A DNA stretch of 64,000 bases from Prauserella halophila (GCF_024171895.1 NZ_JAMTCQ010000008.1:434001-498000), one strand, 5' to 3'; positions 25,828 through 35,322 are shown, counted from the stretch's first letter. Notes: generated by a model not told the origin, from the sequence alone. Numbers and translations: made by a program.

Positions 25828-26877
25828 GTGGACGAAGCGCTCGCGCGCCGGCTGGAGCGGCTCCTCCTCGACGGCAAACGCAAGTACACGCGACTGCAGG
25901 TCGCCGAGAAGGCCGGTGTTCCTGCCGAGCGGACGAAACAGCTGTGGCGTGCGCTGGGCCTGGCGACCGCGGCAGACGACGACGTCGTGTTCACCGACGC
26001 CGACGTCGAAGCCGTGCACATCGTCGACCGGCTGGTGACGGCCGGACTGCTCGACGAGGAACTCGAGACGTCGGTGGCCCGCGCCGTCGGCCTGCATCTG
26101 TCACGGCTGGCCGAGTGGCAGGCCGACCTGCTGTGGTCGATGATCGCCGACAACCCGAAGTTGGCAGGCGACCAACGTCGTATCGGCAAGCTCGTCGAGA
26201 GCGTGCTGCCGGAGCTGGAGCAGGTGCAGAACTTCGTCTGGCGTCGCCATCTGGCCGCGTACTCGGCACGGCTGCTGACCACCGCGGACGAGGAACCGGA
26301 GTCGCGCACCGAGGTCGTCGGGTTCGCCGACATGGTCGGCTACACGCGGATGACCCGGCGGGTCGACGAAGCCGAGCTGAGTGCCGTACTGGACCGGTTC
26401 GAATCGCTCGCCTCGGACATCATCGCCGATCGCCACGGCCGGATCGTCAAGATGATCGGTGACGAAGTGCTGTTCGTCTGCGACGAGCCCGCCGACGCCG
26501 CCGAGATCGCCCTGACGCTGTCCGAACGGGCCGGCGAGGACGACGAGCTGCCGCACGTGCGCGTCGGCATGGCAGCGGGCCGGGTGCTGGGGCGGTTCGG
26601 CGATGTGTACGGCCAGGTGGTGAACCTGGCGAGCAGGCTGACCTCACTCGCCCGGCCTGGCACGGTTCTGGTGGATCGCGACCTCGGCCGCGACCTGGCC
26701 GGGTTCGACGACTACGACGTGCGGTCCCGCCGCAGCACCTCGGTACGCGGCTACAGTCGCCTCCGTCCCGGTGTGCTGCGGCGCGCGGGTACCGCCCGCC
26801 GGATGCCGGGCGGTCAACAGTTCGCGGCCGACCTGCTGGGCCTCAACCGGCCGGACGACGCCGACCGCGACGACTGA
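25828..26877 (+). CDS. class III adenylate cyclase with N-terminal regulatory domain
   Basis: 349 aa. Residues 1-150 form a helical regulatory region resembling the autoinhibitory domain of mycobacterial Rv1264-type cyclases (similarity by eye). The cyclase homology domain (about 160-330) has every key residue: metal Asp168 and Asp212 (VGFADMVGYT, KMIGDEV), Lys208 and Asp259 for adenine, Asn267 and Arg270 (VVNLASRL) for the transition state. It should make cAMP as a homodimer in the cytosol. Start GTG 25828. The co-transcribed universal stress protein is a candidate cAMP/ATP-responsive partner (inference). Confidence 0.92.
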   Translation: MDEALARRLERLLLDGKRKYTRLQVAEKAGVPAERTKQLWRALGLATAADDDVVFTDADVEAVHIVDRLVTAGLLDEELETSVARAVGLHLSRLAEWQADLLWSMIADNPKLAGDQRRIGKLVESVLPELEQVQNFVWRRHLAAYSARLLTTADEEPESRTEVVGFADMVGYTRMTRRVDEAELSAVLDRFESLASDIIADRHGRIVKMIGDEVLFVCDEPADAAEIALTLSERAGEDDELPHVRVGMAAGRVLGRFGDVYGQVVNLASRLTSLARPGTVLVDRDLGRDLAGFDDYDVRSRRSTSVRGYSRLRPGVLRRAGTARRMPGGQQFAADLLGLNRPDDADRDD

Positions 26878-26881
26878 CGGG

Positions 26882-26986
26882 GCACCGGCCGGCGCTGCAC
26901 CGGCCGGCGCTGCACCGGTCGGCGCTGCACCGGTCGGAACGGCACCGGTCGGAACGGCGCGGGCCGGCACTGCGCAGGCGAGCGCT
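26882..26986. repeat. 15-bp tandem array, seven units
   Basis: Seven consecutive 15-bp units starting with GCACCGGCCGGCGCT (26882-26896, repeated exactly at 26897), drifting to GCACCGGTCGGCGCT, then two copies of GCACCGGTCGGAACG, then two diverged units. It begins a few bases after the cyclase stop and lies between converging genes. Confidence 0.93.
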
Positions 26987-27070
26987 GTGTCACGCCCGCC
27001 CAGCCCGCGTGCGGTCCGCGGGCCGCCGGGTCGCCCGGCGGCCTGCGGATCCGGCAGGGTGCGGCCTGCG

Positions 27071-29050
27071 CTACTTCTTCTGGTACCGCTCGCGGCGCAC
27101 CGTCGCCTTGCGGCCCTTGATGCTCGCGCCCTTCAGTGCGGCGATCACGTCCTCGGCCGCGCCGGACGGTACGTCGACGAGCGAGAACCGGTCGGCGATG
27201 TCGATGGCGCCGATGTCACGGCCCCGCAGCTGCGATTCACCCGCGATCGCACCGACGAGATCCTGCGGCCGGACGCCGGACGTGCGACCGACACCGACGA
27301 ACAGGCGCGTCATGCCCGGACCGACGGCACGGCCGCCCTTCTGTTTGCCGCCGCCCGCACCACCGGCCTGACCGCCGTCGCGTTTGCCGCCGCGCTTGCC
27401 GTCGGCGGGCGGCCACGCCTTCACCTCCGGAATTTCTTCCTCTTCGGTGACCGTGCCGCCCGCCTCGTGCGCGAGTTTGACCGCCGCGAGCGCGATCTCG
27501 ACGACGTCGTACTCGTCGGCCAGGGGTTCGACGACCGACCGGAACCGGTCGAGATCGGCGGTGTCCTGCAGTGCCTCGGTGAGCGAGGAGCGGGTCTGTT
27601 CGAGTCGCTGCGCACGCAGGTCCGCGATCGTCGGCAGCTTCTTGACGGCGATCTTGTGGCCGGTGACGCGTTCGATCGTCTTGAGCATGCGGTGCTCGCG
27701 CGGCTCGGCGAGCGTGATGGCCGTGCCCTCGCGGCCTGCACGGCCGACCCGGCCGATCCGGTGGGTGTAGGACTCGGGCGCACTCGGCACGTTGTAGTTG
27801 ACGACGTGGGTGAGCTGGTCGATGTCCAGCCCTCGCGCGGCGACATCGGTCGCGACGACCAGGTCGGCGCTCGATCCGCGGAGGCGTTCGACGACGCGAT
27901 CGCGTTGCAGCTGGTTCATGCCGCCGTGCAAGGGTTCGGCCCGGTAGCCGCGACCGTTGAGCGTTTCGGTGAGCGAGTCCACCTCGTCACGGGTACGGCA
28001 GAACACGATCGCCGCGGCCGGTGATTCGACGTCCAGGACGCGGCCGAGCGCCGCGGGCTTGTGCCCACGGGGTACGACGTACGCGGTCTGCGTGATCAGC
28101 GAATCCGCGCCGTCCGCGGTGCGCTGCCTGCCCACGCTGATGTGGGTCGGGTCGGAGAGGAATCGCTTGACGAGGCCGTTGATGCGCGGCGGCATCGTCG
28201 CGGAGAAGAGCATCGTCTGCCGCTGGGTCGGCATCTCGGCGAAGATCGCGTCGATGTCCTCGGCGAAGCCCATGTCGAGCATCTCGTCGGCCTCGTCGAG
28301 CACCGCCATGCTCAATTCCGCCAGCGAGAGCGTCCCTCGTGACAGGTGGTCGAGCGCACGGCCGGGGGTCGCGATGACCACGTCGACGCCGCGTTCGAGC
28401 GCCTTGAGCTGCCGGCCGATGGGCTGCCCGCCGTAGATCGGCAGCACCCGCGTGCCCAGTTCGTTGCCGTAGCGGTGCAGCGCTTCGGAGACCTGCACGG
28501 CGAGTTCGCGGGTGGGCGTGAGCACGAGAGCCTTGGGGCCGGGACCCTTTCCGTGGCCCGTGATGCGCTGCAGGATCGGCAGCGCGAACGCCGCCGTTTT
28601 GCCCGTGCCGGTGGCGGCCTGCCCGACGAGGTCGCGACCCGACAGCACCGGCGGGATCGCCTCTCGCTGAATGGGCGTCGGCTCCTCGTAACCGAGCGCC
28701 GACAACGCGGCGAGCAGCTCCGGTCGCAGGTCCAGATCGGCGAACGTCACACCCGCCTCGCCGCCCGCGGCATCCGCGGAGGTCTCGGCGTCGGCGGAGG
28801 TCTCCGCGGAGCTCTCGGCATCCGCGGGGTCCTCGGCGTCGGGCGAGTCCGCCGACTCCTCGGGGTCGGCTGCGGCAGCGGTGGTGTCGGTGTCGGCGGT
28901 GTCTGTCGTGGTCGCCTCGATCGTCGTCGCCTCGATCGTCGTCGGCTCGGTGGCGGTCGACTCGGTGGTCGTCGGGTCCGCGGCGGGATCGTTGTCGTCC
29001 GGGGCCGCGGCGCCGGTGGCGCTATCGGTGCTGTCGCCGGTGTCGTTCAC
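27071..29050 (-). CDS. DEAD-box RNA helicase with DbpA-like RNA-binding domain (DeaD/CsdA type)
   Basis: 659 aa. Residues 1-~95 are an acidic, Thr/Glu/Ala/Asp-rich low-complexity tail with short repeats. Helicase motifs follow: Q motif YEEPTPIQREAIP, motif I ATGTGKTAAF, Ia PTRELAVQ, motif II VLDEADEMLDMG, III SAT, VI HRIGRVGRAGREG. A C-terminal DbpA/CsdA RRM-like domain (MTRLFVGVGRTSGVRPQDLV to the end) ends in a basic tail. Acts in ribosome assembly or RNA decay. GTG 29050 is chosen with AGGAAGG upstream. Confidence 0.93.
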   Translation of the reverse strand: MNDTGDSTDSATGAAAPDDNDPAADPTTTESTATEPTTIEATTIEATTTDTADTDTTAAAADPEESADSPDAEDPADAESSAETSADAETSADAAGGEAGVTFADLDLRPELLAALSALGYEEPTPIQREAIPPVLSGRDLVGQAATGTGKTAAFALPILQRITGHGKGPGPKALVLTPTRELAVQVSEALHRYGNELGTRVLPIYGGQPIGRQLKALERGVDVVIATPGRALDHLSRGTLSLAELSMAVLDEADEMLDMGFAEDIDAIFAEMPTQRQTMLFSATMPPRINGLVKRFLSDPTHISVGRQRTADGADSLITQTAYVVPRGHKPAALGRVLDVESPAAAIVFCRTRDEVDSLTETLNGRGYRAEPLHGGMNQLQRDRVVERLRGSSADLVVATDVAARGLDIDQLTHVVNYNVPSAPESYTHRIGRVGRAGREGTAITLAEPREHRMLKTIERVTGHKIAVKKLPTIADLRAQRLEQTRSSLTEALQDTADLDRFRSVVEPLADEYDVVEIALAAVKLAHEAGGTVTEEEEIPEVKAWPPADGKRGGKRDGGQAGGAGGGKQKGGRAVGPGMTRLFVGVGRTSGVRPQDLVGAIAGESQLRGRDIGAIDIADRFSLVDVPSGAAEDVIAALKGASIKGRKATVRRERYQKK

Positions 29051-29155
29051 TGTGGTGGACCTTCCTGATCCGGGGAATGTGCGGCGACGCCACAGCCGTG
29101 ACATCCCCGACAGAGGTGACCACCGACCGCAGGTACTGCGGCGGTGGAAGTGCGT

Positions 29156-30397
29156 TCACCGCGACGCCGGGAGTACGGCGTACTGGCGGACGTACAGGTC
29201 GGTGTAGGTGACCGGGCCGCGAGGGCCGGGCACACGGTCCAGGTTGATACCCGTCTCCGGGACTCCGAGCAGCTTGAAGCCGTCGAGCAGCCGGGTCGGG
29301 GCGTTCCAGAACACGCCGGTGCCCTGATAGCCGTCGAAGAACGCCTCGGCCGCAGCGGAGTCCTCGGTCGCGATCCCGGCGGCGAGACCGGAGGTCTGCT
29401 CGTTGGCGATCGTCACAGCCTCGGTGAGGCTGCCGACCTGCGCCACGGTCACGGTGGCCTCGCTGTCCGAGTCGAGTGCCCACTCGTAGCCGATCGCGTG
29501 CTCGTGCGGCGGCAGTGACGGCGTCACCTCGCGGCCGGCCAGCGCCTCGGAGACGACCGGCCACAACCGCTCGTACACGGCGGAGTGGACCAGCAGCAGG
29601 TTGAGCCGGTTGCACACGCCGAGCCGATCGAGGCTGCCGCTGACGAGACCGGCGACCGTGTCGGCGTCGGCAGCCTCGTCGACGTAGAGCACACCGCCGC
29701 CGTCGGCGTGCGCGAGCGTGCGCACGCCGTGCGTCGCACCCTCGGTCGCCAGCGCGCGTGTGGTGTCGCCGCTGCCGCGCAGGATGACGAGCGGCACGAG
29801 GTCCGGCAACTGCACGAGCGCCGTCGCGGCCTCCCGTTCGGTGCGCGGAACGAGCTGCACGACGCGGGCGTCGATACCGGCCTCGGCCAACGCGGGCGCG
29901 ACGACGACCTCGATCAGCCGCTGCGCCGAACCCAGCGCGGCCGAGCCGGTGCGCAGCACGCCGGCGTTACGCGACTTGACCAGCTGCGACGCCACGTCGA
30001 CCGTCACGTTCGGCCGCGCTTCGTAGTTCGCCCCGAGAACGCCCACGGGCCTGCGCCGCTCGACGAGCTTCAGCCCGTCGTCGAGGGCGGACACCTCGAC
30101 CGAACGCTCCTGGTGCGGCGCGCCGGCGAGCAGCCGGAGCTGGTCGGCCATCCCGGCCAGCCGGTCCTCGGTGAGGGTGAGTCGGTCCAGCAGGCCGGCG
30201 CTCATGCCCTCGGCCCGGGAGCGGGTCACGTCCGCGTCGTTGGCGGCGAGAAGGTCGTCACGGTGCTCGAGCAGGCGCTCGGCCATCACGGTCAGGGCCG
30301 TGTCGATCGCCTCGTCCGATGCGGTCGCCAACGACGGCGCCGCGTGCTTCGCCGCCCGCGCGCACTCTCCGACAGCCTTGGCGACCTCGTCCGTCAC
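29156..30397 (-). CDS. proA: glutamate-5-semialdehyde dehydrogenase
   Basis: 413 aa, the usual ProA length. It reduces gamma-glutamyl phosphate to glutamate semialdehyde with NADPH, second step of proline synthesis. Family segments: RRPVGVLGANYEARPNVTVD, LRTGSAALGSAQ, the nucleophile Cys in RLGVCNRLNLLLVH and the C-terminal GVFWNAPTRLLDG. GTG 30397 is preferred: GGGGAAGGG precedes it and MTDEVAKAV is a typical N-terminus. proB is not adjacent. Confidence 0.94.
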   Translation of the reverse strand: MTDEVAKAVGECARAAKHAAPSLATASDEAIDTALTVMAERLLEHRDDLLAANDADVTRSRAEGMSAGLLDRLTLTEDRLAGMADQLRLLAGAPHQERSVEVSALDDGLKLVERRRPVGVLGANYEARPNVTVDVASQLVKSRNAGVLRTGSAALGSAQRLIEVVVAPALAEAGIDARVVQLVPRTEREAATALVQLPDLVPLVILRGSGDTTRALATEGATHGVRTLAHADGGGVLYVDEAADADTVAGLVSGSLDRLGVCNRLNLLLVHSAVYERLWPVVSEALAGREVTPSLPPHEHAIGYEWALDSDSEATVTVAQVGSLTEAVTIANEQTSGLAAGIATEDSAAAEAFFDGYQGTGVFWNAPTRLLDGFKLLGVPETGINLDRVPGPRGPVTYTDLYVRQYAVLPASR

Positions 30398-30537
30398 AGC
30401 CAGCGCCCTTCCCCGCTCACGCGGGCACCGAGCCCGCATTCGTACGCACCGTCATCGTCACGGTGTCGACTCCTCAGTGTGCCCCACCGCCGGTGCGGAC
30501 CCACGGCCGGTCCCGGGTCGGGCGCCTGCTCAGGCGG

Positions 30538-31266
30538 CTACAGCGGTCCACCGACGGCCGGGTCGACGAGCAGCATGCCGCCCATGACGGCGCAGCCTCC
30601 GATCAGGACGCCGAGCACGAGCAGCCACAGCGCGGCCGGCAGGCCGGTCAGCCGGGCGAGCTGGTCGATGTCCGAATCACGGGCGGCACCGCGACGGCGC
30701 TTGCTCTGCAGTTCGAACAGCGGCCGCACCGCGCCGAGGACCAGGAACCACGTCATGACATACACGAACACCGCCTGCACGCCGGGCGGGGCGAACCACG
30801 CCACGGCAGCCAGCACCGCCGCCGAGGCCAGTACGGAGAAGATCCCGTAGGCGTTGCGGATGAGGATCAGCACCCCGAGCAGCAGTACCGCGGCGACGCC
30901 GAGGACCGCCGAGAGCTGCTCGGCCCACACCAGCCACGCGAACAGCAGTCCCAGCAGCGCGGGTGCGGGATATCCGGCCACCGAGGTCAGCACCATGCCC
31001 GGACCGTGGGGGCGGCCTCGGGAGACCGTGACCCCCGAGGTGTCCGAATGCAGCCGGATGCCCTGCAGCCGCCTGCCCACGACGAGCGCGGCGAGGGCGT
31101 GCCCCGCTTCGTGGACGATCGTCAGCACGTTGCGCGCCAGCCGCCACGGGGTTCCGGACAGGACCAGGATCAGCGCGGCCACGCCGCTGATGAGGATGAT
31201 GGCGCCCGCCGTCGTGACGTCCAGGTCGAACGCCCGGGTGATGTCGTCGATACCGTCCTGCACCAC
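30538..31266 (-). CDS. M50-like membrane metalloprotease
   Basis: 242 aa with about six membrane segments. Zinc motif TIVHEAGHALAALVVG (HExxH within a helix, about 51-66) is followed by GYPAPALLGLLFAW, as in the M50B-like actinobacterial proteins. The second M50 Asp motif is not obvious, so proteolytic activity is likely but not certain. Start GTG 31266 (GTG 31263 equally possible). Lies 26 bp downstream of the AlkA-like gene, so probably the same operon. Confidence 0.85.
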   Translation of the reverse strand: MVQDGIDDITRAFDLDVTTAGAIILISGVAALILVLSGTPWRLARNVLTIVHEAGHALAALVVGRRLQGIRLHSDTSGVTVSRGRPHGPGMVLTSVAGYPAPALLGLLFAWLVWAEQLSAVLGVAAVLLLGVLILIRNAYGIFSVLASAAVLAAVAWFAPPGVQAVFVYVMTWFLVLGAVRPLFELQSKRRRGAARDSDIDQLARLTGLPAALWLLVLGVLIGGCAVMGGMLLVDPAVGGPL

Positions 31267-31292
31267 GCCAGCTCACCACAACGGGTATCGGA

Positions 31293-32456
31293 TCACGGTG
31301 ACGCCCTGGCACGGCCGCCCCGCAGCATCGCGGCGGCCCTGATCACGAAGCTCGCCCAGCTCCGGTACGGCCGCCATCGCTCGGCCACCTCGGCGGGCGG
31401 GTGCGCGTAGAGCTCGCGCATCGCCGCCAGCAGGAGCCGGTCGTGTGCCGGGAACACGTCGGGATGCCCTGCGCCGCGGGCGACGATCAGCTCCGCGGAC
31501 AGTGGTCCGATTCCCGGCAGCTGCGCGACCAGGTCGATCGCCTCGGCGGGGTCCATTCCGCGCAGCGCGGCCGCATCCAGCAGGCCGGATTCCGCCGCCT
31601 CGGCGACGATCGCCAGCCGGTCGCGTTTGTCTGCCGACAACCGGGTCGCCGACGACACCGCACGGAGCTCCGGCGGTGATGCGATCACGACCCGGCTGCG
31701 GCCACCGACGGGGACCACCCGGCCGTGCCGCGCGAGAACCCGCGAGTACATGTCGACCGCCTGCTCGGTCCGCAACCCCTGGCAGACCACGGCCCAGCAG
31801 GCCGCTTCGTACGGCGATCCGAACAGAATCGGCCGCATCCCCGGACCGGCCCGCCGGATCCCGTCGAGCGTGGCGTCCCGGCCCGCAACGGCCGCGAACG
31901 CGGCACCGTCGCAGTCGAGCGAGAGCATGCGGCGAACCTGTGACACCACCCGGTCGACGTCGGCCTGCGACACACCTCCCTCCCGAACCGTGCCCTCCCG
32001 AACCGAGCCCTCTCGAACCGCGCCGTCCCGATGCTCGCGGAGCCGAGTCACGGGGATCCCCGGCTCGCCGTCCGGACCCACCGCGGCAGGTGCCGCGGCC
32101 CGCTCTCCCTCTGCCATCTCTCCCCCTGCGGTATCCGCGCCATCCGGACCCCGGGCCGTCGCCGCGTCCCCCACCCGCAGTTCCAGCATCACCGGCGAAC
32201 GTCGCCGCACCTGCACCCCGACCGGGCGCCAGGTGCCGTCCAGCAGGAAGGCCAGGCGCAACTCGTCGACGCCCCACAGGTCCGCGCCCACGGCGGGCGC
32301 GGACACGTGCGCGACGCTGCCCGAGACAGCCAATTCGATGTCGTCGCAGGTCGCCGGTTCGAGCTGCGTCGTGACCGCCGGATCGCGCCCGCCCGCTGCG
32401 ACCGCGACCGCGGCCGGCAGCCGCAGCGGACCGGACCGTGTGCTGCCGGATCCCAT
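31293..32456 (-). CDS. AlkA-like DNA-3-methyladenine glycosylase family (HhH-GPD)
   Basis: 387 aa. The C-terminal ~210 aa are an HhH-GPD fold: FGSPYEAACWAVVCQGLRTEQA, hairpin LPGIGPLSAELIVARGAG and the catalytic-Asp position in FPAHDRLLL. The N-terminal ~130 aa are a poorly conserved AlkA-like beta domain. Between them is a low-complexity linker with repeated VREGS/VREGT/VREGG units. It excises alkylated purines in base excision repair (family knowledge). ATG 32456 has GAAGTGAGGACGCG upstream. Confidence 0.87.
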   Translation of the reverse strand: MGSGSTRSGPLRLPAAVAVAAGGRDPAVTTQLEPATCDDIELAVSGSVAHVSAPAVGADLWGVDELRLAFLLDGTWRPVGVQVRRRSPVMLELRVGDAATARGPDGADTAGGEMAEGERAAAPAAVGPDGEPGIPVTRLREHRDGAVREGSVREGTVREGGVSQADVDRVVSQVRRMLSLDCDGAAFAAVAGRDATLDGIRRAGPGMRPILFGSPYEAACWAVVCQGLRTEQAVDMYSRVLARHGRVVPVGGRSRVVIASPPELRAVSSATRLSADKRDRLAIVAEAAESGLLDAAALRGMDPAEAIDLVAQLPGIGPLSAELIVARGAGHPDVFPAHDRLLLAAMRELYAHPPAEVAERWRPYRSWASFVIRAAAMLRGGRARASP

Positions 32457-32791
32457 CGCGTCCTCACTTCCCGCCCGTCGATCGGGGCATCGTCGTCATT
32501 CCAGGAGTGATTCGAACGCTAGAGCGATGAATGACGGATCGGTACCGAAGATTCCCCGGAATGCGGCCGTTTCCCGGGGACGTGGCACGAGTGTCGACTT
32601 CTGTTCGCCCCGGCCCGCCGCGAACGGTCCCCTCGTGACGCAGCAGCGGCCTCCGCCCCGCAGGCCCCGCCCCGCACGACCCGCCCCCACTTCGCCCGCC
32701 CCGGCGCCGGCGACCGGCCGACCCGGCGTGCTGACACGGCGAACGGCGGCGCGTGACACACGCCGCAGGCGGTGCGCGTTAGTGTGGCCCG
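32457..32791. other. 335-bp C-rich intergenic region
   Basis: No gene supported. The stretch 32640-32720 is strongly pyrimidine/C-biased (runs of CCGCCCCGC type). TAGTGT at 32780-32785 ends six bases before GTG 32792 and is a likely leaderless -10 for orn. Confidence 0.5.
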
Positions 32792-33394
32792 GTGAACGAC
32801 CGTCTAGTCTGGATCGACTGCGAAATGACGGGACTCGATCTCGCGACCGACGCGCTGATCGAGATCGCCGTACTCATCACCGACGCCGACCTCAACGTGC
32901 TCGACGAAGGGCTCGACCTCGTCATCCACGCCGACGACGACGCACTGGCCGCCATGCCGGACGTCGTGGCCGAGATGCACGAGAAATCGGGACTGACCGA
33001 CGAGGTGCGCCGCTCGACGATCACCGTCGCCGATGCCGAACAACAGGTGCTCGACCACATCAAGCGCTTTGTGCCCGACGCACAGACCGCTCCCCTGGCC
33101 GGCAACTCCATCGGCACCGACCGTGGCTACATCGCGCGCGACATGCCCGCCCTCGACGCCCACCTGCACTACCGCATGGTGGACGTGTCGTCGGTCAAGG
33201 AGCTCGTCCGCCGCTGGTACCCACGCGTGTACTACGCCAAGCCGGAGAAGGGCCTCGCCCACCGCGCCCTGGCCGACATCAAGGAATCGATCGCCGAGCT
33301 GCGCTACTACCGGACGACGGCGTTCGTGCCCCACCCCGGCCCGAGCAGCGATGACGCCCGTGCCGCAGCGGAGAAGATCACCACCACGGCGTGA
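32792..33394 (+). CDS. orn: oligoribonuclease
   Basis: 200 aa, a DEDDh 3'-5' exoribonuclease that degrades nanoRNAs and pGpG. Exo [11 protein letters not shown], Exo [20 protein letters not shown] and Exo [15 protein letters not shown] with its His-Asp pair are all intact. Appears leaderless (TAGTGT six bases before GTG). Followed directly by tRNA-His, an order I recall in other actinobacteria. Confidence 0.96.
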   Translation: MNDRLVWIDCEMTGLDLATDALIEIAVLITDADLNVLDEGLDLVIHADDDALAAMPDVVAEMHEKSGLTDEVRRSTITVADAEQQVLDHIKRFVPDAQTAPLAGNSIGTDRGYIARDMPALDAHLHYRMVDVSSVKELVRRWYPRVYYAKPEKGLAHRALADIKESIAELRYYRTTAFVPHPGPSSDDARAAAEKITTTA

Positions 33395-33491
33395 CCGCTG
33401 TCCGCCCGGCCCACCCGTGGTGGACCTCCCCGAAACCGCGCGGGAGCGGTGCGCTACGATGTGTCAGCCGAGCCGCTCAGCGACTCGCATG

Positions 33492-33567
33492 GTGGATGTA
33501 GCTCAGCTGGTAGAGCACCTGGTTGTGGTCCAGGAGGTCGCGGGTTCGAGCCCCGTCATTCACCCCA
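33492..33567 (+). tRNA. tRNA-His (GTG anticodon)
   Basis: A 76-nt cloverleaf: acceptor GTGGATG pairs with CATTCAC; anticodon stem CCTGG/CCAGG with loop TTGTGGT (anticodon GTG); T-loop GTTCGAGC; C73 and encoded CCA. The base before it (G33491) is the G-1 typical of tRNA-His. A -10-like TACGAT lies at 33455. Confidence 0.97.
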
Positions 33568-33591
33568 CACAACTGCAGAGCAAGCAGTAAG

Positions 33592-33619
33592 AACCCCGGA
33601 GGCGTTCCCTCCGGGGTTC
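33592..33619 (+). terminator. terminator of tRNA-His
   Basis: AACCCCGGAGG / CCTCCGGGGTT hairpin with a short loop followed by TCTTTGT; 24 bases after the tRNA. Confidence 0.85.
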
Positions 33620-33711
33620 TTTGTCGTCCCCACGAATCCACGAGGACAGCTGCACTCGGCCCCCGGGAGCGCGGCCCCCGGGGGCCTGCCCGTGTCCGGA
33701 CCTCGCCGTCG

Positions 33712-34917
33712 TCAGCTCTCGTCCGAGGTCCACTCGTCCCACGACAGCTGCCACACGCTCCAGCCGTCGGTCGGTTCGAGCGTCTGCTCACCCGCGTTCC
33801 GCACCGTGATCAGGTCCCCCGGTTTCGAGTTCTCCATCATCCACTCGGCATCCTCCGGGGCCAGGTTGATGCACCCGTGACTGGTGTTGGTGTTGCCCTG
33901 ATAACCCACCGACCACGGAGCCGAGTGATAGAAGATGCCCGAGTACGACATCCGGGTGGCGTACTCGACCCACAGCCGGTAGCCGTCACCGCTGTCGGTC
34001 GGCACACCGTAGGTGCTCGAATCCATCGTGTAGCCGTGGTGCTCGCTCATCACCGTGTACGTGCCGTTCGGCGTGGACGAGGACGGCTTGCCCATCGAGG
34101 TCGGCATCCGCCTGACCCGCTCGCCGTCGACGAACACGGACATGTGGTGCGACTCGCCGTCCGCGATCGCGGTCACCTTGCGGCCGATCTCCAGCGAGGC
34201 CTGCTGATCCTCGGCGCCGTACATGCCGTCACCGAGGTGCTTGCCGTAGATCCCCGCATCGACGGTCACCTTCGTGCCCGGCTCCCAGTGCTCCTTCGGA
34301 CGCCACGTGACCTCGGAGTCGCTGCGCCAGCGGAACGCGCCCTCGGTGTCGTTGTCGCTGCGGATCCGCAGTGTCTTCTCGACGCGCTCACGGTCCGGGA
34401 TGTCGGTGCTGAACGTGAACACCAGCGGCATGCCCACACCGACCGTCTGACCCTCCTGCACGTTGAGATACACCTCGGCCTGACTTCCCGGCACGACCGT
34501 GGTGAACGTCGCTTTCTCCGTGACGGTCTCACCGTCGTCACCCTCGGCGGTCGCCTGCAACGTGTACGTCTTGCCGTACCCCAGCGCCTCTGCCGCCCGC
34601 CACGCGGTGTCCTCCAGCCTCGTCCCGCCGTCGACGACGGTGCCGTCCTCGCCCACCAGCGAGGCATCGGTGATCGTGCCGTGCTGCACCGTCGCCGTGA
34701 ACGCACCACCGGGCGCCACATCCTCGGCACCCGGCTTCACCGACAGGTCGAGCTCGGCCTGCTGCGGCGGCCGCGTCGACTCCGGGGAGCCGCCTCCCGG
34801 GCCCGCGTCCTGTTCCTGCGCCGCGGACGTGCACCCCGTGACGAGCACGCCCCCGACGGCCATGATCGTTGCCAGCCGTACCCACCTGCCGGGTCCGGCC
34901 ATCCCCCAACGCCCCAT
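33712..34917 (-). CDS. L,D-transpeptidase lipoprotein with Ig-like domains (LdtMt2 type)
   Basis: 401 aa. Lipoprotein signal ending VGGVLVTGC (lipobox VTGC), two bacterial Ig-like domains (about 50-245) and a YkuD catalytic domain (about 245-370) with MGKPSSSTPNGTY and the catalytic motif NTSHGCINL (His, Cys). It forms 3-3 cross-links in peptidoglycan outside the membrane. A Trp-rich C-terminal tail (SVWQLSWDEW) follows, as in mycobacterial Ldts. ATG 34917 is chosen for GGAAGGTTGTCG upstream. Confidence 0.94.
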   Translation of the reverse strand: MGRWGMAGPGRWVRLATIMAVGGVLVTGCTSAAQEQDAGPGGGSPESTRPPQQAELDLSVKPGAEDVAPGGAFTATVQHGTITDASLVGEDGTVVDGGTRLEDTAWRAAEALGYGKTYTLQATAEGDDGETVTEKATFTTVVPGSQAEVYLNVQEGQTVGVGMPLVFTFSTDIPDRERVEKTLRIRSDNDTEGAFRWRSDSEVTWRPKEHWEPGTKVTVDAGIYGKHLGDGMYGAEDQQASLEIGRKVTAIADGESHHMSVFVDGERVRRMPTSMGKPSSSTPNGTYTVMSEHHGYTMDSSTYGVPTDSGDGYRLWVEYATRMSYSGIFYHSAPWSVGYQGNTNTSHGCINLAPEDAEWMMENSKPGDLITVRNAGEQTLEPTDGWSVWQLSWDEWTSDES

Positions 34918-35197
34918 CGACAACCTTCCAGTTGACGTTGCCAGTCCTTGCGCGAATGCCGCCAGTCTGCCGGATCACACCCGGCGAACAGGGCGGCAGT
35001 AACACGAGTGAGACGCACGAGCGCCCCGATTCGTTGTCATCGCCTCAGCCCCGCGCCCCGGTCACGACGGGGACGGCCGGAGCCGGAGGGGGGCCGTTCG
35101 GGGCCGATACGCACCGTGCTAATCTTTTTCCCGTCGCCAGGGAGACCGGGGACGCCAGGCCGACTGGCCGGAGCGACCGGGTCTTCTTTCTCGTGAC

Positions 35198-35272
35198 GCG
35201 CCGTTAGCTCAATGGCAGAGCAGCTGGCTCTTAACCAGCGGGTTCGGGGTTCGAGTCCCTGACGGCGCACCA
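35198..35272 (+). tRNA. tRNA-Lys (CTT anticodon)
   Basis: A 75-nt cloverleaf: acceptor GCGCCGT / ACGGCGC, anticodon stem GCTGG/CCAGC with loop CTCTTAA (anticodon CTT), T-arm CGGGG-TTCGAGT-CCCTG, encoded ACCA end. A TAATCT -10 lies about 80 bases upstream. Confidence 0.97.
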
Positions 35273-35273
35273 C

Positions 35274-35298
35274 AGCCCCAGGCCATCGGCCTGGGGCT
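35274..35298 (+). terminator. terminator of tRNA-Lys
   Basis: Perfect 11-bp arms AGCCCCAGGCC / GGCCTGGGGCT with loop ATC, followed by CTTCTTTTC; a classical intrinsic terminator. Confidence 0.92.
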
Positions 35299-35322
35299 CT
35301 TCTTTTCGGGATGCGATTCCCG

